From: Planctomycetales bacterium
GTDB taxonomy: Bacteria; Planctomycetota; Planctomycetia; Pirellulales; Thermoguttaceae
NCBI GenBank assembly: GCA_007119795.1
Contig: SKOZ01000104.1
Location: 1 to 25,113, forward strand
Length of the DNA stretch: 25,113 nucleotides
Reading direction: 5' to 3'
Positions 1 to 7,186 of the stretch are shown here, in pieces; position 1 is the stretch's first letter; the number at the start of each line of letters is the position of its first letter. Below the pieces are notes generated by a model that saw only the letters and a list, made by a program, of their open reading frames with translations, searched no databases and had not been told where the DNA came from. The translations under genes were made by a program, and so were the position numbers.

Positions 1-302
1 CAGGAGGTCTCGGTGACCCGCATTTCGGCGATCCGCGGGGGGCTCCCCGCGGCGAAGATGTCGATCTCGGTGACGTTTCCGGGAACGATGGGGATGCCGA
101 AGAGTTCGCCGAGGAGCTTCTCTTGGGGGCGCGCCAGCAGGTATTCCGCCGCCGCGTTGACGAAGCGGATACCCCCTTCGACGCCGACCACGATCACCCC
201 GTCGGCGCTGCGGTCCACGATGGCGTGGAAGCGCGCCTCGCTCGCTTCGAGGGCTCGCCCCAGATCGGTACGGTCCCTCCAATCGTTCTCCGCGTCCTTC
301 AT
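1..302 (-). CDS. PAS-domain signalling protein, N-terminal part (runs off window)
   Basis: This is the first 100 codons of a gene read leftwards and cut by the window edge. The ATG at 302 follows a GAGG five bases upstream, which decides the start. After a short helical lead (EALEASEARF-type, residues 17-27) comes a PAS fold: 'FHAIVDRSADGVIVVG' at about residues 26-42, then 'RFVNAAAEYLLAR' and 'LLGELFGIPI', followed by a strand ending 'AEMRVTETS', the usual end of PAS domains in sensor kinases and related proteins. PAS domains bind small ligands or mediate dimerisation; no output domain is visible, so a histidine kinase is likely by family habit but not shown. The gene starts 25 bases after the kaiB-like stop and so looks like the third gene of the CsrA-receiver/KaiB/PAS operon. 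No upstream transmembrane segment is present, so this part is cytoplasmic. Confidence 0.8.
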   Translation of the reverse strand, partial: MKDAENDWRDRTDLGRALEASEARFHAIVDRSADGVIVVGVEGGIRFVNAAAEYLLARPQEKLLGELFGIPIVPGNVTEIDIFAAGSPPRIAEMRVTETS

Positions 303-327
303 GGCAGCCTCGGCAACCGTCGTTCCT

Positions 328-615
328 TCAGGTCTTGGCGGGCCGGTCGGCCAGCCCCAGCTCCGCGAACACCTGCTCTCCAGAGGTGAAGTCGCCGATG
401 ACCCGCTGCACCGGGCCCGGTGCGGCTTTCACCAGCGTGGGCGTCGCCAGGATGCGATCCTGCTCGGCGCGCTCGGGGTCGAGCGCGACGTCGATGATCT
501 CCAGGTCGTACGCACCGCAGAAGCGCTCTTCGCAGAGACAGCGCACTCCCCGAACCACACGCCCGTGTCGGGGGTTGCCGCCGGTGACGAACAGCCTCAA
601 TACCAGCCCATCCAT
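328..615 (-). CDS. kaiB: Free-standing KaiB-family protein
   Basis: A 95-residue thioredoxin-like protein of the KaiB family. In clock systems KaiB binds the CI ring of KaiC, and KaiB-like domains also serve as the sensor part of SasA kinases. What is seen: 'LRLFVTGGNP' near the N terminus, 'YDLEIIDVALDP' at about 36-47, 'DRILATPTLVK' at 53-63 and 'RVIGDFTSGEQV' at 71-82; these match the KaiB core (L-x-L-F/Y-V-x-G, IDV, ILATPTL, IGD) in order. The frame stays open upstream, but the ATG at 615 is preceded by GGAGGT ten bases before it and gives a normal KaiB length, so it is preferred. The proline-glycine stretch 'AAPGPVQ' replaces the usual triple proline 'LPPPVR'. It lies 202 bases after the CsrA-receiver gene and 25 bases before the PAS gene, which suggests that it works in a phosphorelay rather than beside its own KaiC. 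Confidence 0.9.
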   Translation of the reverse strand: MDGLVLRLFVTGGNPRHGRVVRGVRCLCEERFCGAYDLEIIDVALDPERAEQDRILATPTLVKAAPGPVQRVIGDFTSGEQVFAELGLADRPAKT

Positions 616-817
616 CGACCTGGCTACCTCCGATCCAGTCCTTCGATCACGATGCGGAGTCTCTCGGCAATCGTGCAGAAGTAGATCGCCCGCGACGAGA
701 ACGCCCCACCAATATCGCCGTTCCGGGCCGTCTCGGCAATCACCCCTCGAGACGATTCCCGGCCGGCACCGTTGCAGCCCCCCTACACGCGGCCGGGGCC
801 GCGCGGACCGCACCACG
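616..817 (-). other. Spacer between CsrA-receiver gene and kaiB
   Basis: About 200 bases without a supportable gene. Open frames here lack ribosome sites and family motifs. No clear terminator with a T tract or good -35/-10 pair was seen, so co-transcription of the two genes is possible but not shown. Confidence 0.4.
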
Positions 818-1618
818 TTACGTGGCGGCGCTGGGGTGGCTTTGACGGGTGAGCTCGCGGGTGATCTCGCGGACCAGCTTCTCCGGATTGACCGGCTTCT
901 GGAACCAGCGGTCGATCCCCTCCGGGCCGGTGGCCACGCCCAGCGTCGCCGGCGGAGTGCCGCTGATAGCGAAGACCTTGAGGGATTCGAACGTCGGGTC
1001 GCGGCGGATGGCCTCGACGGTCTGGGGACCGTCGCACCGCGGCATGAGCATGTCCAGGAGGACGACGTCGGGCTGTTCGTGAGAGCTCAGGTAGTCGAGG
1101 GCGTCGCAGCCGTCGTCCGCCGTCGCCACGTCGAATCCGCTGAGACGCAGGAAACCGGCCAGCAACTCCGATTCGTTGGCGTCGTCCTCCACCAGCAGCG
1201 CGCGGCGTCGCGGGGCGGGGGCCTCGGGGCTCGGCGGACGTGCCGCGTCGGGGCGTTCCGCGTTGAGCGACTCTCCCAGCGAATCGATGGCGCGGGCCAG
1301 CTTGGCAAAAGTCAGTTCCGCCTGATCGGCCATCCCCCGATCGAGCTGACCGCGGAACAGGTACAGGGCGGTAGTGGCTTCATTGACCCGGTTGCGGATC
1401 ATGTGGACGAACCGCCGAACCGCCTCAGGGCTCACGAAACCCGGACGTTTGCCTGCTTCGCCACGTTCGGCAAGCAGCTCTTCACGAAGCACCGTCAGCC
1501 CCACGGGGGCCTCGATGCCCAATCGAGAAGTACTTCCCTTCACGCGGAGGACTTCAATAGAAACGCCCACCTCCGGGAAAACGATCTTCTCGCCCTCTCG
1601 GCGAGACAGAACCAACAT
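818..1618 (-). CDS. CsrA - helical hairpin - response-regulator receiver fusion
   Basis: A 266-residue three-part protein. Residues 1-50 are CsrA: 'MLVLSRREGEKIV', 'VLRVKGSTSRLGIEAP' and 'VLREELLAE', including the Leu4 and the 'REE' arginine region that contact GGA motifs in RNA. Residues 62-118 are helical; 'RRFVHMIRNRVNEAT' (His72) resembles the H-box helix of a histidine-kinase dimerisation domain, but no ATPase domain follows. Residues 138-258 are a receiver domain with the acidic pair E144/D145/D146, phospho-acceptor D189 in 'VVLLDMLMP', S219 and K241 ('FQKPVNP'), so it should be phosphorylatable. The ATG at 1618 has AAGGAGG at ideal spacing; the frame stays open further upstream but with no CsrA-like sequence. 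CsrA normally is a 60-70 residue dimer that represses or stabilises mRNAs; here its activity could be set by phosphorylation (inference). It heads the operon with kaiB and the PAS protein. Confidence 0.88.
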   Translation of the reverse strand: MLVLSRREGEKIVFPEVGVSIEVLRVKGSTSRLGIEAPVGLTVLREELLAERGEAGKRPGFVSPEAVRRFVHMIRNRVNEATTALYLFRGQLDRGMADQAELTFAKLARAIDSLGESLNAERPDAARPPSPEAPAPRRRALLVEDDANESELLAGFLRLSGFDVATADDGCDALDYLSSHEQPDVVLLDMLMPRCDGPQTVEAIRRDPTFESLKVFAISGTPPATLGVATGPEGIDRWFQKPVNPEKLVREITRELTRQSHPSAAT

Positions 1619-1912
1619 GCGTGGGCCTCCTTTCCAGGTCGGCAACCGGCGAGGCGGAACGATGCCTTCGCGGCGGCGCCTATCCCGATCAGTAACCGGC
1701 CCCCGAAAGCCTGAAATCCCAAGCGTTCGAGCGCCCGACACTCCATGACGAAGCCATCGGTCCCTCGGCCGCGCCGGCCGCAGGGAAGCCGATCCGACGG
1801 AAAGCCCGCGATCCACTCGCGGCTGCTCACCGGCCAGTCAACCGAGCAGTGTCCTTACCGACCACCCGCCGAAACGGGTACTGGGGCTCCTTGCCCACGC
1901 GATCGACGTTCA
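1619..1912 (-). other. Leader upstream of the CsrA-receiver gene
   Basis: About 295 bases between a predicted promoter and the CsrA-receiver start. On the transcribed strand I count ten GGA triplets, the core of CsrA binding sites, one of them inside the ribosome-binding site. Random sequence of this length would give about five, so the excess is suggestive only. CsrA proteins commonly bind their own leaders. No convincing longer gene is visible in either strand. Confidence 0.4.
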
Positions 1913-1913
1913 T
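1827..1913 (-). CDS. Possible 28-residue leader peptide
   Basis: A short frame begins with ATG at 1913 (MNVDRVGKEPQ...) and stops with TGA at 1827. It is preceded by AAAAAGGAG with five bases spacing, a near-ideal ribosome site, which is the only reason for listing it. The peptide is basic, has no known motif and is not recognised. A predicted promoter -10 box (1924-1929) overlaps the ribosome site; if that promoter is real, transcripts would begin at about 1917 and lack the site. The two signals therefore exclude each other for the same transcript. It could be a leader ORF, the end of a decayed gene, or chance. Confidence 0.22.
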   Translation of the reverse strand: MNVDRVGKEPQYPFRRVVGKDTARLTGR

Positions 1914-1923
1914 ACGACTCCTT

Positions 1924-1952
1924 TTTCTACCGCAATCGAACCAAACTGACAA
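1924..1952 (-). promoter_or_regulatory. sigma70-like promoter for the CsrA-receiver/kaiB/PAS operon
   Basis: On the minus strand TTGTCA (1952-1947) and TAGAAA (1929-1924) are separated by exactly 17 bases, in a locally AT-richer stretch within high-GC DNA. Transcription would start near 1917 and give a leader of about 300 bases before the CsrA-receiver ATG. The call rests on sequence match only. Confidence 0.5.
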
Positions 1953-2135
1953 GAGCATTCCCAAGCAGAAAGGCAGCAAGCCGGGAACAATCACCCCGCC
2001 GAAGGTGACCCATCCAGCATCCCCGTTCTCGGTAATGCTGGTGCCGCCTTGAAGACCAGAGCCCAGCGGGGCAGATCGATGATGCCAGGTCGAAAGGGCA
2101 GACCGGGGGCGGAGACCACACCGCGAGGCGATCGC
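1953..2135. other. Region between apbE stop and the promoter; no gene supported
   Basis: Following the apbE TGA (2136-2138) the same frame stays open for about 100 more codons down to 1827 and includes a hydrophobic stretch (about 1955-1995). No start codon in it has a ribosome site other than the ATG at 1913. I regard it as spacer DNA, possibly holding the decayed end of a gene. Confidence 0.35.
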
Positions 2136-3221
2136 TCAAGGCGCATCGACGGCCCGCCACTCCTCCGGTTCGAGCTGGATCGGGTGGAGGTCGACGGCTC
2201 CGGCGTGCCCTCCGGGCGTCACCAGCAGCGCCGCGAGCTCCGGCCGGGTGCGGCAGAACTCGCGGGTCTTCTCCGGCCCGAGAATGAAGAAGGCCGTCGA
2301 GAGGGCGTCGGCCACGGCGGCACTGGCAGCAATCACCGTGGCCGACAGGACGCCTTCGGCGGGATATCCGGTTCGTGGATCGATGACGTGGCTGTACCGC
2401 TTCCCCCGGTAGCGGAAGAACTGGTTTGCCGATCCCGAGGTGGCCAAGGCCCCCCGAGCCAGACTCAGCTCCGCCAGACGCTGTCCGCGGCGGAGCGGAT
2501 GGGCCACGCCTACACACCAGGGCCGCGATGTCTCGGCCGGCCGGTCCTGCATCGGCTTGCCGTGGGCCAATACGCTGCTTTTTCCGGCGTGGATGAGGTA
2601 ATCCTCGATCTGGGCCTCGGCAAACAGTGCGGCACAACGGTCGAGCGCATATCCCTTGCCGATGCTCCCCAGGTTCAACCGCACTCCGGGATCGAGGAAG
2701 CGGATCGTCCGCTTGTCGCGGTCGAGAGCCACGAAGCGGCTCCCCACGTGGCGGAGGGCCTCGAGAACTGCCTCGTCGGTGGGGATTTCGCCCTTCCGTC
2801 GAGCGAATCCCCACGCTTCCCAGAGGGCCGCCGCCGCCATATCGAAGGCACCCTCCGTCTCGTCCCCGAGCTGCAGGCACCTTTCGAAGAGCTCGAAGAG
2901 CGATGTTTCGACCGGCACCGGCACTTCGGCTGCCAAGGCGTTGATGCGGCTCAACTCGCTGCCGGCCCGGAAATAGCTTAACTGCTCCTCCAGGGCGGTG
3001 ACCAGGTCGAGCACCTCGAGTGCCACTTCGGTCCCCCGTTCGTACTGACCGATGTTGAGGAGGACCTCGAAGTCGCAGGCCATGGCCCGCCGCGTAATCC
3101 GGAGCTGATACGACCCGCCGGCGGAGACGCCCCCTACGCCGGGTGTGGGCGCCTCGCCACTGGTCTTCTCACTCGATAGCCGGCCCTGCAGGAATTCGCG
3201 GCGATCTCTTCTGAGAGTCAT
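2136..3221 (-). CDS. apbE: FAD:protein FMN transferase (ApbE)
   Basis: A 361-residue member of the ApbE family, which uses Mg2+ to move FMN from FAD onto a Thr/Ser of target proteins such as NqrB, NqrC or RnfG-type subunits. Visible motifs: 'AMACDFEVLL' (47-55), 'SYFRAGSELSRIN' (82-94), the FAD-binding 'LGSIGKGYALD' (184-194), 'TSGSANQFF' (261-269), 'HVIDPRTGYPAEG' (278-290) and the metal-binding 'ADALSTAF' with D305 and T309. Length is normal for the family. The N terminus has 'RRDRREFLQG', similar to a twin-arginine box, but no hydrophobic segment follows and there is no lipobox, so export is doubtful. It lies 21 bases after the nagB stop and is the last gene of the minus-strand run. No target flavoprotein is encoded in the window. 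Confidence 0.93.
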   Translation of the reverse strand: MTLRRDRREFLQGRLSSEKTSGEAPTPGVGGVSAGGSYQLRITRRAMACDFEVLLNIGQYERGTEVALEVLDLVTALEEQLSYFRAGSELSRINALAAEVPVPVETSLFELFERCLQLGDETEGAFDMAAAALWEAWGFARRKGEIPTDEAVLEALRHVGSRFVALDRDKRTIRFLDPGVRLNLGSIGKGYALDRCAALFAEAQIEDYLIHAGKSSVLAHGKPMQDRPAETSRPWCVGVAHPLRRGQRLAELSLARGALATSGSANQFFRYRGKRYSHVIDPRTGYPAEGVLSATVIAASAAVADALSTAFFILGPEKTREFCRTRPELAALLVTPGGHAGAVDLHPIQLEPEEWRAVDAP

Positions 3222-3242
3222 GGGGACTCGATGCCCCTCTAT

Positions 3243-4019
3243 TTAGGGGGCGGCGTCCATTTTGGCCTGGATCCACTCGTAGTAGTCGAGCATCTTCAGC
3301 TCGGCCGCCGCCTCGCGGTCGAGGTAATAGGTCACGTGGGGATGGTGCTGGAGGGCACTGGCCGTGTTCATCGACGTCACCGGCCCCTCGACGGCACCGG
3401 CGACGGCCGCCGCCTTCCCTTCCCCATTGGCCAGGAGCATGATCTGCCGTGCCTCGAGAATAGTACCCACCCCCATGGTGACGGCATAGACGGGAACCTC
3501 CTCGCGCGTGGCGAAGAAGCGGGCGTTGTCCTCGAGGGTCTGGCGGGCCAAGGTCTTGATGCGGGTCCGCGAGCCCAGCGAGCTGGAGGGCTCGTTGAAG
3601 CCGATGTGCCCGTCGGCGCCGATCCCCAGCACCTGCAAGTCGATCCCCCCGCAGGCTGCGATCCGCTCTTCGTACCAGCGGCAGTAGACCCCATAGTCAG
3701 TGACCATGCCCGAGGGAATATGGACGTTCTGTGGCGGAACGTTCACGTGGCGGAAGAGATTCTCCCACATGAAGTGATGGTAACTCTGCAAGTGGTCGGG
3801 GGGGAGGCCGACGTACTCGTCGAGGTTGAACGTGGTCACTTGAGAGAAGTCCAATCCCTCCTCCCGGTGCATGCGGGCCAGCTCGCGGTACAGGCCCCGC
3901 GGCGTCGAGCCGGTGGCCAGACCGAGGACGGCGTTCGGCCGGGCCTGGAGCAACCTCGCTACCTGCCGCGCCGCCGCGCGACTCAGTTCCTCGTAGCTTT
4001 CCGTGATGATGATCTCCAC
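3243..4019 (-). CDS. nagB: Glucosamine-6-phosphate deaminase
   Basis: A 258-residue NagB, which converts glucosamine 6-phosphate to fructose 6-phosphate and ammonia in amino-sugar breakdown. Seen: phosphate loop 'GLATGSTPRGLY' (33-44), 'TFNLDEYVGL' with D67, and 'GIGADGHIGFNEP' with D136, H138 and E143. These four residues align with the known catalytic set (D72, D141, H143, E148 in the E. coli enzyme) with a constant offset of five. The start codon is GTG (4019) with GGGAGGAG seven bases upstream; no ATG fits the family length. The length matches the short NagB type; the C-terminal part involved in allosteric control of the enterobacterial enzyme is not extended. It is followed closely by apbE and preceded by a hairpin that overlaps the stop of the epimerase gene. 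No nagA was found in the window. Confidence 0.96.
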   Translation of the reverse strand: MEIIITESYEELSRAAARQVARLLQARPNAVLGLATGSTPRGLYRELARMHREEGLDFSQVTTFNLDEYVGLPPDHLQSYHHFMWENLFRHVNVPPQNVHIPSGMVTDYGVYCRWYEERIAACGGIDLQVLGIGADGHIGFNEPSSSLGSRTRIKTLARQTLEDNARFFATREEVPVYAVTMGVGTILEARQIMLLANGEGKAAAVAGAVEGPVTSMNTASALQHHPHVTYYLDREAAAELKMLDYYEWIQAKMDAAP

Positions 4020-4150
4020 AGCGTTCTCCTCCCTCGGGGACGGGGCGCGGGAATACCTGGAACAGACAACGAGCCACGGAGGCGGCGGCAGGTCGGGCGA
4101 GGCACCGCCAATCCCTCGACGAACGTAGTCTGCTGCGCCTCGCCCACCCG

Positions 4151-4183
4151 AATCCCCGCCATGCGCCGCCGCGGGCGGGGATT
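4151..4183 (-). terminator. 10-bp inverted repeat overlapping the epimerase stop codon
   Basis: AATCCCCGCC (4151-4160) and GGCGGGGATT (4174-4183) are a perfect 10-base inverted repeat around a 13-base GC-rich loop. The right arm shares two bases with the TAA stop of the epimerase gene. No T tract follows on the minus strand, so it is either a factor-assisted terminator, a 3'-end stabiliser or an attenuator between the epimerase and nagB. Confidence 0.5.
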
Positions 4184-5030
4184 ACCACCGTTTGGCCACT
4201 TCGCTCTTCATGAAGTTCAGGGCGTCGCTGGCGAGCTGCTTCTCGCTCTCGTACATCCGCCGCCAGATCTTCGTGGCTGCCACCAGCTTCTCGAGTGCCA
4301 GGCCGAAGGCCTCGACGACCATGAGGTTGTCGTAGCCGATCTCCCGCAAGGTGTCGAAGTTCTCCGCCCAGCGGACGTTCCCCTGGCCGGGGGTGCTGCG
4401 GTCGTTCTCGGAGATGTGCACGTGGATCAGGCAGTCCTTCAGGGCACGGATGGCATCGGGGGTGCTCTTCTCCTCGATGTGGGAGTGGAAGGTGTCGTAC
4501 ATCATCTGGCACGCCGGGTGGCCGACGTCGCGGCAGAAGCGTGCTCCGCCGGCCGCGGTGTTCAGCAGGTAGCACTCGAAGCGGTTGAGGTACTCGACCC
4601 CCAGCTTGACGCCGGCCTGGCCCGCGTGTTCGGCCACCTCCCGCATGCTCTCCACGGCCCACTTCCATTCGTCGTCGGTGGGCCCCTTGCCGGAGAAGTG
4701 CCCCAGGGCCGAGTGGTAGGGTCCGACCAGCGACTCGCAGCCGGCCGCGGCGGCGCAGTCGACGGCGCGCTTGTTGTTGTCGATGCCGAGGCGGCGGACG
4801 GCGGGGTCGGGGCTCATGGGGTTGTCGTCCGGGCCGCGGACGGTGACACCGGTGCGAGCCAGCCCCGCCGCGTCGAAGTGCTTGCCCCACTGGGCGTACT
4901 TGTCCACGTCGAGCTCGAAGATCGGCGTCTCGACGGCGTCGTAGCCGATCCCCTTGATGTCGTCCAGCAGGGGGCGGATCGCGTCGGTGAGCGTATCGGT
5001 CCACAGCAGCAGGTTCATCCCGTATCGCAT
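4182..5030 (-). CDS. D-tagatose/D-psicose 3-epimerase-family sugar isomerase
   Basis: A 282-residue TIM-barrel protein of the xylose-isomerase-like (AP endonuclease 2) superfamily, closest in pattern to D-tagatose/D-psicose 3-epimerases, which invert C3 of ketohexoses using a divalent metal. Seen: 'MNLLLWTD' at the N terminus, 'GVEYLNRFECYLLNT' (144-158), 'QMMYDTFHSHIEE' (175-187), 'HVHISENDR' (203-211) and 'MVVEAFG' (237-243). The four metal ligands expected from the Pseudomonas epimerase (E152, D185, H211, E246) fall on E146, D179, H205 and E240 with a constant offset of six. AAGGAG nine bases before the ATG at 5030 supports this start over the longer open frame. It sits between an AcpH-like gene and nagB. 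The true sugar could differ; related proteins act on other ketoses or inositols. Confidence 0.88.
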   Translation of the reverse strand: MRYGMNLLLWTDTLTDAIRPLLDDIKGIGYDAVETPIFELDVDKYAQWGKHFDAAGLARTGVTVRGPDDNPMSPDPAVRRLGIDNNKRAVDCAAAAGCESLVGPYHSALGHFSGKGPTDDEWKWAVESMREVAEHAGQAGVKLGVEYLNRFECYLLNTAAGGARFCRDVGHPACQMMYDTFHSHIEEKSTPDAIRALKDCLIHVHISENDRSTPGQGNVRWAENFDTLREIGYDNLMVVEAFGLALEKLVAATKIWRRMYESEKQLASDALNFMKSEVAKRW

Positions 5031-5092
5031 TGCATCGTTCTCCTTGCGCCAGAGTGAACTCCCGACCGCTGACGGCCGGTGTCCCGGACCAC

Positions 5093-5752
5093 CTACGTGC
5101 CGGTGGGAATACCGTCGAGAAGCGCGTCGAGGCGAAGGACCACGGCCCGCCGCATGGGCGGCAGGAGATCGCAGAAGCCCTCGGGCAGCGGCGGCAACCC
5201 CACCCGCCTCATGATCTGGTTGAGGCGGACCCCTAGTCTGGCATCTTCCAGGTAATCCCACAAGAACGGCTCGCGGCGAAAAGCGGCTACGAACCAGGCA
5301 AGCCGTCCCGTGGGGCGGGGGGCCAGGCGGCTGACGAGCAACTGGACGAACGCCGGGTCAATTGCGTCGAGCACCGCGTAGTAGCGGGCCAATTGCCCCG
5401 GGTCCTCGGCGACGAGGGCTGCATCGAGGAGGACCTCGACCAGCAGGTGCCCGAGGAAGCTCGGCCGGAAGCCCTGCGCATCGCCCAGGCGGTCGCGGAC
5501 GACGACCGCCAAATCGAGGGAGAGTTCGGCGAAGGCCCGCGTCTTGTGGAAGCGGGCGTCGTCGAGGAAGTGCTGGTGGATGCCGCCCGCGAAGGAGGCC
5601 AGGTACGGGTCGGTGTCGGCCAGGTAGGGCTCCACGTGGCGGCGGCGGAGGCGGAGCGGGCGGTCGGCCACGGTCAGCCAGTCGGGCACCGCCGTACCTG
5701 CGGCGAAATAGGGGTTATCGAGGAACGGTAAGGCGTGGGCGAAGTAGTTCAT
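5093..5752 (-). CDS. AcpH-like putative metal-dependent hydrolase
   Basis: A 219-residue cytoplasmic protein with no signal peptide. It begins 'MNYFAHALPFLDNPYFAAG', and has 'GIHQHFLDDARFHKT' (57-71) and 'FLGHLLVEVLLDAAL' (99-113). The spacing of His59, His61, Asp64/65, His69, His102 and Asp110 resembles the ACP-phosphodiesterase (AcpH, DUF479) family, helical HD-like hydrolases of which E. coli AcpH removes phosphopantetheine from acyl carrier protein. Similarity is to the pattern only, so the substrate is unknown. The ATG at 5752 is chosen because the family starts with M-N-(Y/F)-x-A-H; a GTG 13 codons upstream is also in frame. It lies between tatC (140 bases upstream) and the epimerase gene (62 bases downstream), in the same direction as both. 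Confidence 0.65.
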   Translation of the reverse strand: MNYFAHALPFLDNPYFAAGTAVPDWLTVADRPLRLRRRHVEPYLADTDPYLASFAGGIHQHFLDDARFHKTRAFAELSLDLAVVVRDRLGDAQGFRPSFLGHLLVEVLLDAALVAEDPGQLARYYAVLDAIDPAFVQLLVSRLAPRPTGRLAWFVAAFRREPFLWDYLEDARLGVRLNQIMRRVGLPPLPEGFCDLLPPMRRAVVLRLDALLDGIPTGT

Positions 5753-5892
5753 CACCGGGTCACGATACCCGTTCCCCGCTCTGCCGGCCACCGGCCGCCG
5801 CGTTCACCGGGAGGGGGTGCTGGGCGGCTCGAGGCGGCGCTGCCTTGGCCGTCGTCCCCCATCCCCTTTGCCCTGGATTCGACTGCGTCGCC

Positions 5893-6954
5893 TCAATCCT
5901 CGGGCAGGTCGAAGGGGCTGCGGCTGCGCGGCATGAGGCGGCAGAGGAGGATTCCGGAGAAATAGAGGAACGTCAAGGGGATCGCCAGGAGGATCATGCT
6001 GTAGGGGTCGGCGGGCGTGAGCATCATCGAGATCAAGCAGATCACCAGGATCGCCATCCGCCACTGGGCGAGGTAAACCTCAACGGAGAATATCTGGATC
6101 CGCTCTAGGAAGAGCATGACCAACGGCAATTGGAAGGCGATGCCAAAACCTACGGGGAGGAAGAGCACGAAGGAGAGCCATTCGTTGATCCGCGGGTCGG
6201 GCGCGATGCCCAACCAGGCGTTGAAGCTCAAGAGGAAGTTGAGCACCGGCTCGAAGACGAAGAAGAAGGCCGTCGAGGCCCCCAGGAGGAAGAGGGCCAC
6301 GCTGAAGGGGAGGAAGACGTGGATGTACCGCCGCTCGTGGCGGTAGAGCCCGGCGGCCACGAACTGCCACGCTTGGTAGAAGATCCACGGACTGGCCAGC
6401 ACCGCCCCGACGAGCAGCGAGACCTTGATGTACACCGTGAACGGCTCCACGACGCCCAAGCTCTGGACCCGCAGCCGCTCGTCGTGCTCGACCGGCCGCC
6501 AGATCTTTACGGAGATGAGGTCCTCGCGGGTGAGATCTCCTCCCTCTGGCGGCGGGGGTGCGTTGGGGGCCATCTCGGGTAGGCGGTGCGCAAGCTGGGC
6601 GAGGAGTTCGCGAGGCTCCACGAAGACCTGCTCGAAGATCAGACGCTGGGTCTTGATCATTCTGGCCAGTTCGTCGGCCCTTTCGGGGTGGGCCCGCCCG
6701 GCTTGGATCTCCTCTTCGACCAGCTCGCGGACCGCCACCTCCGCCTGGTTCTCGTAATAGGCGGTCAACGCCTGGACCAGTGGATCCTGGATGAAGTGCG
6801 TGACCTGCCGGCCGATCAGCAGACCGATGGCAAAGCCGAGGACGAGGCCGACGATGGCACGAATAAGGCTGCCGCGAAGCTCTTCGAGGTGCTCCCCGAA
6901 GGTCATCGTCGACTCGCGGAAAAGGTCTTCGTCGCTCTTGGCCAATCGTCGCAT
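5893..6954 (-). CDS. tatC: Sec-independent protein translocase TatC with enlarged first periplasmic loop
   Basis: A 353-residue TatC, the membrane receptor that binds twin-arginine signal peptides together with TatB. Seen: the cytoplasmic N-terminal 'TFGEHLEELRGSLIRA' (18-33), TM1 (about 32-49), 'EPFTVYIKVSLLVGAV' with the conserved E170, 'FYQAWQFVAAGLYRHERRY' (192-210), and four to five further hydrophobic segments with 'TPADPYSMILLAIPL' (313-327). Usual TatC proteins have about 240-260 residues; the excess is one charged, helix-prone insertion at about 62-165 between TM1 and TM2, on the outside of the membrane. The ATG at 6954 starts just before the conserved region; a GTG 22 codons upstream is possible. 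tatA/tatB are not in the window. A Tat-signal protein is encoded at 10423. The insertion is, as I recall, typical of planctomycete TatC. Confidence 0.95.
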   Translation of the reverse strand: MRRLAKSDEDLFRESTMTFGEHLEELRGSLIRAIVGLVLGFAIGLLIGRQVTHFIQDPLVQALTAYYENQAEVAVRELVEEEIQAGRAHPERADELARMIKTQRLIFEQVFVEPRELLAQLAHRLPEMAPNAPPPPEGGDLTREDLISVKIWRPVEHDERLRVQSLGVVEPFTVYIKVSLLVGAVLASPWIFYQAWQFVAAGLYRHERRYIHVFLPFSVALFLLGASTAFFFVFEPVLNFLLSFNAWLGIAPDPRINEWLSFVLFLPVGFGIAFQLPLVMLFLERIQIFSVEVYLAQWRMAILVICLISMMLTPADPYSMILLAIPLTFLYFSGILLCRLMPRSRSPFDLPED

Positions 6955-7105
6955 GGGCCGACTCGAGATCAGAGAGAAATGCTCGGGGCACCGCCATGGC
7001 ATGGCGCCGAGGAGGAACACCCCCAGGCAGCCAGAACAGCCGGCATACCCGGGCTCCCGCGATGCCGCTCCCAGGCAGCACGCAGCCCGAGAAGGGGAAA
7101 ACCTC

Positions 7106-7111
7106 TATAAT
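7106..7111 (+). promoter_or_regulatory. -10 box for manA
   Basis: A perfect TATAAT lies in an AT-rich patch of the 232-base divergent region between tatC and manA, 76 bases before the manA ATG. No good -35 box is seen 16-18 bases upstream, so the promoter may need an activator or the match may be chance. The same patch read on the other strand (TATTAT) could serve tatC. Confidence 0.35.
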
Positions 7112-7186
7112 AACTCCTCGGCCCGGCGCCAGCAACGAACTGCGCGGTATCGCTCACCGTTATCTCGATCTCGGAGGATGTCGACG

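Noticed and set aside
1827..2138. Stop-codon readthrough of apbE into a 100-codon open extension with a hydrophobic stretch
   Set aside because: The extension has no similarity to ApbE and the enzyme is complete before the TGA. A long open frame in high-GC DNA is common, and no readthrough signal was seen.
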